From contig NZ_CP063362.1 of assembly GCF_016807805.1 (NCBI RefSeq), forward strand, positions 6,180,501-6,244,500: DNA of 64,000 nucleotides. Direction: 5' to 3'. The notes beneath the pieces are model-generated. The model searched no databases and was not told the origin of the DNA. It was given only the letters and a program-made list of their open reading frames with translations. The stretch is from Xanthobacter dioxanivorans. GTDB lineage: Bacteria; Pseudomonadota; Alphaproteobacteria; Rhizobiales; Xanthobacteraceae. Each line of letters starts with the position of its first letter. The stretch's first letter is position 1. A program made the translations under genes and the position numbers. This document shows positions 17,138 through 25,394 of this stretch, piece after piece.

Positions 17138-18363
17138 GGGCGCAAGGGGTAACCCCGCCGGGTGGCGGGGCGCTGTTTCCGCTCGCCGTGACCATCACCA
17201 TCCAGGCGCTGGTGTCCCTGGCCTCCCTTGCCGCGCCGGTCATGGCGCCGGCAGCGGCGCGGACCACGGGGCTGGCGGCCGAGATGGTGGGCCTCTTCGT
17301 GGGGATCGCCTACGCCACTGCGAGCCTGTCGAGCCTCGTTTCGGGCGATATGGTGCGCCGGTGGGGCGCCATTCGCATGAGCCAGGTCTCGCTCCTGCTC
17401 TGCGCCCTCGGGCTCTCTGCGGCGGCCACGGGTACGCCCGCCATGATCCTCCTCGCGGCCGTGCTGATCGGCCTTGGCTACGGGCCAGTGACGCCGGCGA
17501 GTTCGCACATCCTGGTGCGCACCACACCGCGCCACCGCATGGGGCTCACCTTCTCCCTGAAGCAGACGGGTGTGCCCCTGGGCGGCATGCTGGCCGGCCT
17601 CTTCCTGCCGCCGCTCATCGGCGGCCTGGGCTGGCAGATGGCGGCGCTGGTGGTGGCCGGCCTGTGCGTGGTGGCGACAATCGTCACCCAGAGCATCCGC
17701 GCGCGGCTGGACGATGACCGCGATCCCGCCCGGGCCATCTCCGCCAAGGCGCCGCTGCGCGCGCTCCAGTTGGTGCTGACCACGCCGGCCATCCGCGACA
17801 TGGGCGTGTGCTCCTTCTTCTTCGGTGCCATGCAGCTCTGTCTCACCACCTTCCTGGTGATCTACCTCACCACCGCCCAGGGCATGGGGCTCGCGCTGGC
17901 GGGAACCATCCTCGCGGTGGCGCAGGTGGCGGGCGTGGCGGGGCGCATCGGCTGGGGCTGGCTCTCCGACCGCTTTATCCCGCCCCGCCGGCTTCTGGGC
18001 CTTCTGGGCCTTGCCATGGGGGCGGCGGGCATGACCTTCGCCGCCGCCGGCACCACCTGGCCTGTCGCCGCCTTCATGCTCCTCGCTGCCATCTTCGGCG
18101 CGAGCGCCATCGGCTGGAACGGCGTCTTCCTTGCGGAGGTGGCCAATCTCGCCCCCGCCGGGCAGGCGGCGACCGTGTCGGGTGCGAGCCTCTTCATCAC
18201 CTATGCGGGCGTGGTGGTCGGTCCGCCGGCCTTCGCGCAGGTGGTGGCGCGCACGGACAGCTTCTCCGTGGCCTATCTCGCCATCGGCAGCGTCATGGTG
18301 CTGGTGGGCCTCTTCCTCATCCTGACGCGGTCCGGCCCCAGCCGGCGCCCGCAGCCCATCTGA
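17134..18363 (+). CDS. MFS transporter
   Basis: 409-aa permease with about 12 hydrophobic segments, major facilitator superfamily. The loop 2-3 motif reads GDMVRRWGAIRMSQVSLLL, and RTTPRHRMGLTFSLKQTGVP lies in the first half; the second-half repeat of the motif is GRIGWGWLSDRFIPPRRLLG. It is coupled to gntR by ATGA. Its presence beside a complete TRAP system suggests export of an end product or uptake of a related acid; which one is not visible. Confidence 0.88.
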   Translation: MRAQGVTPPGGGALFPLAVTITIQALVSLASLAAPVMAPAAARTTGLAAEMVGLFVGIAYATASLSSLVSGDMVRRWGAIRMSQVSLLLCALGLSAAATGTPAMILLAAVLIGLGYGPVTPASSHILVRTTPRHRMGLTFSLKQTGVPLGGMLAGLFLPPLIGGLGWQMAALVVAGLCVVATIVTQSIRARLDDDRDPARAISAKAPLRALQLVLTTPAIRDMGVCSFFFGAMQLCLTTFLVIYLTTAQGMGLALAGTILAVAQVAGVAGRIGWGWLSDRFIPPRRLLGLLGLAMGAAGMTFAAAGTTWPVAAFMLLAAIFGASAIGWNGVFLAEVANLAPAGQAATVSGASLFITYAGVVVGPPAFAQVVARTDSFSVAYLAIGSVMVLVGLFLILTRSGPSRRPQPI

Positions 18364-18394
18364 ACCGTCGGAACCACTCCGCGGAGGCAGGACA

Positions 18395-19192
18395 TTGACC
18401 CATCGCACTTATCTCTTCGTGCCCGGCGACCGGCCGGAGCGGTTCGACAAGGCCGTGGCGGCCGGTGCCGACGTGCCGGTGCTCGATCTCGAGGACGCCG
18501 TGCTGCCGGACGCCAAGGGGCGTGCCCGCTCGGCCATCCGCGATTGGCTGGCGGCCGGCGGCCGCGCCGCGGTCCGGATAAACGGCATCGGCACCCATTG
18601 GCACGAGGAGGATGTGGCACTCCTCGCCACCCCCGGGGTCACCCACGTCATGCTGCCCAAGGCGGAGGACGCGGCGGCCCTGGCCGCCTTCGCCGCCCGG
18701 CTGCCCCAGGGGCTGCCCATCGTCCCGCTCATCGAGAGCGCCGTGGGCCTGTGCGAGGCGCGCGCGCTGGCGGCGGTGAAGGGCGTGCGCCAGCTGGCGT
18801 TCGGCTCGGTGGATTTCCAGTTGGACACCGGCATCGAGGATGATATCATCAGCCTTCTCTATGCCCGCTCCTGCCTTGTGATCGCCTCCGCCGCGGCGAG
18901 TATCGCGCCCCCGGTGGACGGCGTCACCGTCGCCCTGGACGACGAGGAGCGCCTTTTGGCCGACGTGCGGGCCGCCCGCGGGCTCGGCTTCGCCGGCAAG
19001 CTCTGCATCCATCCCAAGCAGGTGGCGGCGGTGCACCGGGGCTTCGCGCCCGATGCGGCCCAGCTCGCCAAGGCTTCCGCCATCGTCGCTGCCGCCGACA
19101 GCGCCGGCAACGGCGCGGTGCGGCTGAACGGCCAGCTCATCGACCGGCCAGTGGTGGAACGGGCGCGCCGCCTGCTCGCCCAGGCGTTCTGA
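18395..19192 (+). CDS. CitE-like HpcH/HpaI lyase (citramalyl-/malyl-CoA lyase type)
   Basis: 265-aa TIM-barrel protein of the HpcH/HpaI (CitE-like) family. RTYLFVPGDRPERFDKA at the N-terminus, the Mg-ligand Glu in PLIESAVGL, the Asp in FGSVDFQLDTG, and GKLCIHPKQV near the C-terminus are all conserved in CoA-ester C-C lyases. TTG start with GGAGGCAGGA upstream. Known members split citramalyl-CoA, malyl-CoA or methylmalyl-CoA. With the hydratase at 9116 it would finish a C5 route by releasing pyruvate (or glyoxylate) and acyl-CoA. Exact substrate inferred. Confidence 0.88.
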   Translation: MTHRTYLFVPGDRPERFDKAVAAGADVPVLDLEDAVLPDAKGRARSAIRDWLAAGGRAAVRINGIGTHWHEEDVALLATPGVTHVMLPKAEDAAALAAFAARLPQGLPIVPLIESAVGLCEARALAAVKGVRQLAFGSVDFQLDTGIEDDIISLLYARSCLVIASAAASIAPPVDGVTVALDDEERLLADVRAARGLGFAGKLCIHPKQVAAVHRGFAPDAAQLAKASAIVAAADSAGNGAVRLNGQLIDRPVVERARRLLAQAF

Positions 19193-19224
19193 CGGGCCAA
19201 AAAAGTGTGGGAGAAAACAACAAG

Positions 19225-19905
19225 ATGACCCATCCCGAGCGCATCACGGACGAGCTGGAGCTGATCAAGCGCCACGTGCCCGTTCAGGGAGGCCATCTCC
19301 TCGATCTCGGCTGCGGCAGCGGGGACATGACGCGGCGCCTCGTGACGGAAGGCGGAGCGGCCTCGGCCCTGGGGCTGGACATCGAGGCGGCCGTGCCCGT
19401 TCAGGCCGCACCGGTGGCGGGCGTCGCTTTTCGCGCCGGGCGGGCCGAAGCCCTCGATCTGGCGGATGCCAGCTGCGACGGCGTGCTGATGCTGAAATCC
19501 CTGCATCACGTGCCGGTGGATCACATGGATGAAGCCCTTGCCGAAGTGGCGCGCGTGCTACGACCCGGCGGTGCGCTCTACGTGTCCGAGCCTGTGGCCC
19601 GTGGCCCGTTCGACGAGATCATGCGCAATTTTCACGATGAGGCGCAGGTGCGCGCCGCCGCGCAGGATGCGCTGCGGCGGGTGGGCGCCTTGCGCGTGAT
19701 GGAGGATTTCATCTTCCTCTCGCCGATCGCCTTCCCGGATTTCGCGAGTTTCGAGCGGCGCATGATGACGCTGCCGACCCTCGTCCAGCCGATCACCCCC
19801 CAGATGCGGCAAGCCACCGAAGACGCCTACCGTGAGCGCGCGGCCGCGGACGGTAGCTTCTCCGTGGAGCGGGAATTCTCTGTCAAGGTCATGCGCCGGC
19901 CCTGA
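19225..19905 (+). CDS. Class I SAM-dependent methyltransferase
   Basis: 226-aa methyltransferase of the Methyltransf_11/UbiE-like type. SAM motif I is LLDLGCGSGDMTRRL (about residues 25-40), motif II-like DGVLMLKSLHHVPVDHM, and motif III RPGGALYVSEPVA. The start is uncertain: a GTG at 19207 is also in frame, with GGGAG nearer the ATG at 19225. It is the last gene of the run, 32 bases after the lyase. There is no obvious link to the catabolic steps; it may be a bystander. Confidence 0.8.
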   Translation: MTHPERITDELELIKRHVPVQGGHLLDLGCGSGDMTRRLVTEGGAASALGLDIEAAVPVQAAPVAGVAFRAGRAEALDLADASCDGVLMLKSLHHVPVDHMDEALAEVARVLRPGGALYVSEPVARGPFDEIMRNFHDEAQVRAAAQDALRRVGALRVMEDFIFLSPIAFPDFASFERRMMTLPTLVQPITPQMRQATEDAYRERAAADGSFSVEREFSVKVMRRP

Positions 19906-20278
19906 AAGGCAGGCATCCGGGCGGGGAAAGCCTTCCGCCGTGGCCTCCGGCAACGGCGCCAAGGCTGACCGCGGCAGCGGTCGTCAAATGGTGCCGGCGG
20001 GCGGGCTCAAATGCCGAGGCGTGGTCCCTGCCGCCGACGATCCGACGCCCCCTTCATGTCGCGCCGTCAACTGGTTTCGTGGCAGGCTGACGCGATGGGA
20101 GCGGGCCCGACAAAATTCATATGCGCCGATGCGCGAGGGAGCGGGCCATGAAACGCTCGCATCCGATTGCCGCCTCGAAGCGAGGGACTGGTTTTTGGAA
20201 GATGTCGCTTCAAGAGCCCCTGCGCTCCGCATTAAAATCCATGTCAAATCAACTGCCAAGCTCGCTTGCGTGATGTCC
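19906..20278. other. Intergenic, no gene recognised
   Basis: 373 bases between the methyltransferase and the ISAs1 element. I see no convincing ORF, RNA gene or terminator with a T-run. A frame at 19984 on the minus strand is only open because it runs in from the IS transposase's opposite strand. Confidence 0.5.
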
Positions 20279-21523
20279 CAGGGCAATCGGGTGAAGAAGG
20301 GCGTGACATGCGGGTGAAGTGCTGAATCTGTCGAGGTCCTCTGATTCGCTAGAGGACAGGTTCGATGGATTTGGCGGCTGATGGCGACGAGGCGGTCGCC
20401 GAGACGGTTGTATTTTTGAGCTATTTCGAGGGTCTGCCGGATCCGCGCCAGCCTGGTAAGGTGATGTATCCGCTTGCCGAGGTGCTGCTCCTGTGTCTGC
20501 TGGCGGTGCTGGCCGGGGCAGAGACCATCACCGACATCGCCCGCTTTGGTGAGAAGAAGCTCGATCTTTTGCGCCGCTTCCGGCCGTTCGCCGCGGGCAC
20601 GCCAGCCCATGACCACCTGGGCGACATCCTCGCCACCCTCGACGCCGAGGCGGTCCAGCGCTGCTTCGTGGCCTGGGTGGCGGCCATGATCGGGGTTCCC
20701 GTGGGTGTGGTGGCGATCGACGGCAAGACCTCTCGCCGCTCGAAGGACGCCAAGGAGGCCATCCACATGGTCTCGGCCTTCGCCGCCCGCCAGCGCCTGG
20801 TGCTGGGTCAGGTCAGGGTGTCCGACAAGGCCAACGAGATCGTCGCCATCCCCAAGCTGCTGGACATGCTGGCCATCGAAGGCGCCGTCGTGACCCTCGA
20901 CGCCATGGGCTGCCAGCGCGCCATCGCCCAGAAAATCCTGGACAAGAAGGCCGACTACATCCTCGCCCTGAAGGGCAATCAAGGCTCGCTGCGCCAGGAT
21001 GTCGAGCTGTTCGCCAACGAGCAGAAAGCCAATGACTTCAAGGACGCCGCCATCAGCCGGCACGAGAGCATCGACGGCGACCACGGCCGCATCGAGACCC
21101 GCGCCGTCACCGTCATTCACGACATCGGCTGGCTGCAAGAGCGTCACCAATGGCCCGGCCTGGCGAGCCTCGTCATCGTCGAGAGCACCCGCGAGACCGG
21201 CGACAAGATCGAGCGCGAAAGCCGCTTCTATATCACCTCGCTGACCCTCATGGCCGTCCACATCGGCACCTTCGTCCGCGATCACTGGGCCGTCGAGAAC
21301 AGCCTCCACTGGGTCCTAGACATGGTCTTCCGCGACGACGAATGCCGCCTGCGCACCGACCACGCCCCCGCCAACTTCACCACCCTCAAACACATGGCCC
21401 TCAACCTCATCCGACGTGCCAGGTCCAAGGACTCCATCCGCCTCAGACGCAAGGTCGCCGCCTGGGACGACGAGTTCCTGATCAGCCTCATCGCCGCTTA
21501 AAGGCGTTCACCCGATTCCCCTG
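20279..21523 (+). mobile_element. ISAs1-family insertion sequence, complete
   Basis: Bounded by 17-bp inverted repeats with one mismatch: CAGGGCAATCGGGTGAA at 20279-20295 and, at 21507-21523, TTCACCCGATTCCCCTG. It holds one intact transposase. No direct repeat is visible in the 8-10 bases on either side, so this copy may have been involved in a rearrangement or be an old insertion. Confidence 0.88.
20365..21501 (+). CDS. ISAs1-family transposase
   Basis: 378-aa DDE transposase of the ISAs1 (DUF4338/H-repeat-associated) family, apparently intact. FEGLPDPRQPGKVMYPLAEV at the N-terminus, GVVAIDGKTSRRSKD with the first catalytic Asp (near residue 118), VVTLDAMGCQRAIAQKILDK with the second, and DHWAVENSLHWVLDMVFRDD with the Glu near residue 313. 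The length equals the family norm. The terminal repeats lie 86 bases upstream and 6 bases downstream. Confidence 0.93.
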   Translation: MDLAADGDEAVAETVVFLSYFEGLPDPRQPGKVMYPLAEVLLLCLLAVLAGAETITDIARFGEKKLDLLRRFRPFAAGTPAHDHLGDILATLDAEAVQRCFVAWVAAMIGVPVGVVAIDGKTSRRSKDAKEAIHMVSAFAARQRLVLGQVRVSDKANEIVAIPKLLDMLAIEGAVVTLDAMGCQRAIAQKILDKKADYILALKGNQGSLRQDVELFANEQKANDFKDAAISRHESIDGDHGRIETRAVTVIHDIGWLQERHQWPGLASLVIVESTRETGDKIERESRFYITSLTLMAVHIGTFVRDHWAVENSLHWVLDMVFRDDECRLRTDHAPANFTTLKHMALNLIRRARSKDSIRLRRKVAAWDDEFLISLIAA

Positions 21524-21684
21524 ATTTGCTCGGTGAATCGCCTCCCAAAATAATCACAGAGCACGCGCGTCAAGGCGCGGACCTCGCGGAAGAGCAAAAC
21601 ACACAACCATGCGCAATTGCCTTCCACGGGACGCCGTCCCCGGCAGGCCGCAACTTGACAGCCCCTGGCGGCGGCATTCACGTA

Positions 21685-21701
21685 TATAAACGACGTTCAT
21701 A
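21685..21701. promoter_or_regulatory. Palindromic candidate operator upstream of IclR-family gene
   Basis: TATAAACGACGTTCATA is a 17-base near-perfect palindrome (only one arm position mismatched around the central A), 39 bases before the IclR start. IclR-family proteins bind such short AT-flanked palindromes and usually control their own gene. The target assignment is inference. Confidence 0.45.
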
Positions 21702-21739
21702 AGAGCGGCGGCAAGCTGCGGTTTCAAGGGAGGGTTGTG

Positions 21740-22606
21740 ATGCTCGTTCCGATATCCGCGACCGGCGGAGATCAGACACATGTGGTGAAATCAGCCGTCC
21801 GGACCCTGGAAATCCTCGAGTTCTTCGACGAGGTGCGGCGGCCGGCGAACGTGGTGACTGTGTCCGATGCGCTCGGCTATCCCCAGTCCAGCACGGCGGC
21901 CCTGCTGCGCAGCATGGTGACCATGGGTTATCTGCAATATGACGCACGGGCGCGCACCTACATGCCCACCGATCGTGTCTCCCTGCTCGGAAGCTGGATC
22001 TGCCCCCCGCTGTTCGAGGACGGCGCGCTCCTGCGGATGGTGCGGGCGATCCAGAGCCGCACCGGCCAGCTCGTCCTCATCGGCGCGCGGAACGGCGATT
22101 TCGCCCAGTATGTCCATGTGCTCAAGCAGCCACAGGCGGTGGCCCACCACATCCAGACCGGCATGAAGCGGCCGATCACGACCTCCGGCGTTGGACATGC
22201 GCTGCTCTCGGCGCTCCCGGACCACGACGTGCGCCGCCTCGTCCATCGTATGAACGCCTATGCCGGCGCGCCGCAGGACAAGGTGGACATCGCCGAGCTC
22301 CTGGCTCAGCTCGCCCGCGTCCGGCGGCGCGGATACGCCTTCTCCAAGCACCGGGTGGTGGAGAATTACGGCATGATCGCCGTCAAGCTGCCGTCCGAGT
22401 TCACCTCCCGGCTGCTCGTCATCGGCATCGGCGGCTGCGTCGACGCGCTCCAGGCGCGCGAAGGCGAGCTGGTCACCGTCGCGCGCGAGGAGATGGCCCA
22501 TTATCTCGCCGGCAAGCGCCCCGGGGACGAAGGCGGCTTCAGGCTGCGCCTCGTGTCGGACCAGCCGGCCGCCGTGCGGCCACGGGCCGAGCAGGAGACG
22601 GTCTGA
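21740..22606 (+). CDS. IclR-family transcriptional regulator
   Basis: 288-aa protein. The winged HTH lies at about residues 15-75 (VKSAVRTLEILEFFDEVRRP, SDALGYPQSSTAALLRSMVT), followed by an IclR effector domain (about 95-260) with GQLVLIGARNGDFAQYVHVL and TTSGVGHALLSALPDHDV. The ATG at 21740 has AGGGAGGG five bases upstream; the GTG directly before it is less likely. The regulator faces the convergent quinone-oxidoreductase operon and lies just past an ISAs1 copy. It probably controls one of the CoA-ester operons of 22.6-33.9 kb, perhaps through the palindrome at 21685. Confidence 0.88.
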   Translation: MLVPISATGGDQTHVVKSAVRTLEILEFFDEVRRPANVVTVSDALGYPQSSTAALLRSMVTMGYLQYDARARTYMPTDRVSLLGSWICPPLFEDGALLRMVRAIQSRTGQLVLIGARNGDFAQYVHVLKQPQAVAHHIQTGMKRPITTSGVGHALLSALPDHDVRRLVHRMNAYAGAPQDKVDIAELLAQLARVRRRGYAFSKHRVVENYGMIAVKLPSEFTSRLLVIGIGGCVDALQAREGELVTVAREEMAHYLAGKRPGDEGGFRLRLVSDQPAAVRPRAEQETV

Positions 22607-22652
22607 ATATCCGCCGGCGAGATGGGGCGGTTCGCCTATCTCGCCACACGCC

Positions 22653-23654
22653 TCAGAACCCCTGGAAGACGATCTTGCCCACCACCTCGCGCCGGACCAG
22701 GCGGCGCGAAGCCTCGGCGAAGTCCCGGAAGGGCATGACCGCGTCCACGGCCGCGGTCATGCGACCGGCCCCCAACAGCTCGAACGCCGCGCGCATGCCC
22801 TCCCTGAGCCTCGGGTCGCGGGTGCGGAACAGGCGGTCCAGGGACGAGCCGTGGACCTCGATGTCCTTCAGCAGCAGGTAGTTCGCCGGGATCTGGGGGA
22901 TCTGCCCGGAAGCGAAGCCCACGATCACGAAGCGCCCGCCCGGCCTGAGGCAGCGCAGCAGGCCGTCCACGTCGGGCCCGCCCACCATGTCCACCACCAC
23001 GTCGACGCCCCCGATGTCCTCGGCCTTGAGGGCGTCCCTCAAGGCGGTCGTGCCGGCGGGGAGCAGATCGGAGCGCAGCACCACCTCCGCCCCGAGCCGC
23101 CGCACCGCCTCGGCCTTGGCGGCGGAGGAGACGAGCGCGACCACATGGGCGCCGAGGTGGCGGGCCAGTTGAATGGCCGCGGTGCCCACCCCGCCTGCGG
23201 CCCCGGTCACCAGCACCCATTCCCCCGGACCGAGGCGCCCCCTGAGCCTGAGCGCGCCGACAACGGTGGCCAGGACGATGCCACTGGCCGCGCCGGCCAC
23301 ATCGTCCACCGTGTCCGGCAGAGGCTGGCACGCGTGGTCCGGAGCCACCGCATATTCCGCGAACGCTCCGAACGGCGGCTGCGCCGCCACGCGCTGCCCC
23401 ACCGAAAGTCCCTCGACGCCGCTGCCGAGCGCCACGATCTCGCCGGCGAGGTCGCGGCCGGGCACGAACGGCAAGGGGGGCTTCACCTGATACTTGCCCT
23501 CGAGCATCAGCAGATCGAGGAAATTGAGGGCGCCCGCCCCGGTGCGGATCAGCACCTCGCCGGCGCCGGGCGCGGGCACGGGGACCCGCGTCACCCGCAC
23601 CGCGGCCGCCCCACCGTAGCCGGTCACGAGAAGAGCCTGCATCAAAGTCGCCAT
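22653..23654 (-). CDS. Zinc-independent NADPH:quinone oxidoreductase / enoyl reductase (MDR family)
   Basis: 333-aa medium-chain reductase of the quinone oxidoreductase type. GroES-like N-domain with LNFLDLLMLEGKYQVKPPLP and FVPGRDLAGEIVALGSGV; the nucleotide site is VLVTGAAGGVGTAAIQLARH near residue 145. There are no zinc-ligand cysteines. The ATG at 23654 follows GAGGAGGGA and overlaps the stop of the remnant upstream (TGATG). Family members reduce quinones or alpha,beta-unsaturated carbonyls including enoyl-CoA, which would fit this CoA-ester cluster. Confidence 0.88.
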   Translation of the reverse strand: MATLMQALLVTGYGGAAAVRVTRVPVPAPGAGEVLIRTGAGALNFLDLLMLEGKYQVKPPLPFVPGRDLAGEIVALGSGVEGLSVGQRVAAQPPFGAFAEYAVAPDHACQPLPDTVDDVAGAASGIVLATVVGALRLRGRLGPGEWVLVTGAAGGVGTAAIQLARHLGAHVVALVSSAAKAEAVRRLGAEVVLRSDLLPAGTTALRDALKAEDIGGVDVVVDMVGGPDVDGLLRCLRPGGRFVIVGFASGQIPQIPANYLLLKDIEVHGSSLDRLFRTRDPRLREGMRAAFELLGAGRMTAAVDAVMPFRDFAEASRRLVRREVVGKIVFQGF

Positions 23655-23825
23655 CACCGCCGTCCCTCCTCGTGCGCCTCGAAGCGCGGGGCGCGCCTGT
23701 CCCGGAAGGGCGCCGCACCCTTCCGGACTTCGGCGCGGCCATCCGCCGGCCTGCATGCCCCCAGCTCGCCATGAGCACCGCCTCGCGCAGGGTCCGAAAC
23801 GGCGCCGCGCACAGTTGCTCCTCGA
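23654..23825 (-). pseudogene. Possible enoyl-CoA hydratase C-terminal remnant
   Basis: The 170 bases between the CoA-transferase and the reductase read, over two frames, RTLREAVLMASWG and then ADGRAEVRKGAAPFRDRRAP with RFEA before the stop. That resembles the C-terminal end of crotonase-family hydratases (usual pattern ...REGVAAFLEKRAPRF). A frame change and the missing body make it a decayed fragment at best. Low confidence. Confidence 0.3.
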
Positions 23826-24973
23826 TTACGCGCCGCCGATGGCGCCGCGCCCGATCCAATCGGCGACGGCGTCGGCGATGCGCCATCCGGCGAGGGCCTC
23901 CGCCGGCGGCGTGTCGGCGGCCGCCTTCGGGGCCACGGGATCGGCGGGTGGCGTGCGGCTGAAGCGCGGCGCGGGCGCAGGCTGGGTGACGCCGTCGATC
24001 TCGACGAAGACGCGGCGCGCCTGCATGTGCGGATGGCCGGGCGCTTCCGCCACGTTGAGCACCGGCGCGAAGCACGCGTCCGTACCTTCGAGGAGCGCGC
24101 ACCATTCCGCGCGCGTGCGCTCCAGGAAGCGCTCCGCGAAGAGGCGGCGCATGTGGGGCCATTGCGCGCGGTCGTTCTGCGGCGGGAAGGCCGCGGCCTT
24201 GAAACCAAGCGTCTCGACCAGCTGCGCGAAGAAACGCTCCTCGATGGGGGCGATGGAGATGTAGTGGCCGTCGGAGCAGACGTAGGAATCGTAGTACGGC
24301 GCGCCGGAATCGGAGAAGTTCGTCCCCCGCTCCAAAGACATGATGCCTGCCGCGTGCATGCCGAAGAAGTTCGTCATCAGGTGGGCGGCGCAGTCGGAGA
24401 TGGCGGCGTCCACCACCTGCCCGGCACCGGAGCGGCCCGCCTCGACGATGGCCGCGAGCACGCCGCAGGCGAGATAGAGCGCGCCGCCGCCGAGGTCGCC
24501 GGCGAGGGTGAGCGGCGGGGTCGGCGGTGCCCCCTTGCGGCCGATGGCGGCGAGCGCGCCGGTGAGCGCGATGTAGTTGAGGTCGTGCCCCGCGGCCTGC
24601 GCCAGCGGGCCGGCCTGGCCCCACCCGGTCATGCGGCCGTAGACCAGCTTCGGGTTCCGCGCGAGGCAGGCGTTCGGGCCAAGGCCCAGGCGCTCGGTCA
24701 CGCCCGGGCGGAAGCCCTCGATGAGGGCATCCGCCTCCTCGACGAGCGCAAGCACGAAGTCGATGCCGGACTTATCCTTGAGGTCCACCGCGATCTGCGG
24801 ACGGCCCCGCAGCAGCAGATTGTACTTCAGCGGCCGCTCGATCCCGAGCTTCACCGGCGTCCGACGCTCGACCCGCAGCACCGCCGCGCCGAGGTCGGCC
24901 AGCAGCATGGCGCACATAGGCCCGGGCCCGATCCCGCCAGTTCCACCACCTTGATGCCCTTAAGGGGTCCCAT
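23826..24973 (-). pseudogene. Family III CoA-transferase / alpha-methylacyl-CoA racemase, frameshifted near N-terminus
   Basis: The true start is the ATG at 24973 (MGPLKGIKVVELAGSGPG); one base appears missing near 24920, and the rest (MCAMLLADLGAAVLRVE onward) continues in another frame to 23826. Together they give about 382 aa of a CaiB/BaiF-Amacr protein: RPGVTERLGLGPNACLARNP, GHDLNYIALTGALAAIGRKG, GDLGGGALYLACGVLAA and a conserved Asp region (DAAISDCAAHL). Except for that single base the gene is intact, so it is either a recent mutation or a sequence error. Confidence 0.8.
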
Positions 24974-25087
24974 CCTTGTCTCCCGATGATGCCGTCCCAC
25001 AAGACGCGCGAGAGCCTGCGCCGGGCGCAGGCGGGAAACGCCGCGCCGTTCCCGCGCGCGGGCATGAGCACGACCTGCGGCTCGAAT

Positions 25088-25159
25088 GCTCCGATGGAGC
25101 ATGCCTCCTCTCGCGTCCCACGTCCGTGGGACGCGGCGTACGATAGGTCGGCACGCCGC
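25088..25159. promoter_or_regulatory. Dense inverted repeats between divergent operons
   Basis: Three overlapping or adjacent inverted repeats lie in the 420-base gap between the divergent CoA-transferase and SDR genes: GCTCC/GGAGC (25088-25100), a perfect 10-bp pair GCGTCCCACG and CGTGGGACGC separated by TC (25113-25134), and GCGGCGT/ACGCCGC (25133-25159). The 22-bp palindrome is long enough for a dimeric regulator; one of the two IclR proteins is a candidate binder. Nothing else is recognised in 24974-25394. Confidence 0.45.
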
Positions 25160-25394
25160 CACTCGACAGGGGGAGCCGGCGTGCCAACACAGACCCGCAC
25201 ATACGTGTTTTACGCGCCGCGCGCCGCACCTCTCCCTTGGCGAAGCCGGCTCGGGCCGTCACCTTCCGGCGCATCGCCCCATGCGCGGGAACGGTGCCTT
25301 GAGCGCGGTCGCAGGGGCCACCGACCGCGAGGCTCGGGCGTCGGACAGCACGCGGGCGCCGCAGCGCCCGCGACCGGACAAGAGGGAGAAGCAG

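Noticed and set aside
17062..18408. Long open frame on the minus strand opposite the MFS gene (448 codons)
   Set aside because: His/Gly/Arg-rich antisense shadow of a GC-rich gene; no family pattern, and the plus-strand MFS protein is convincing.
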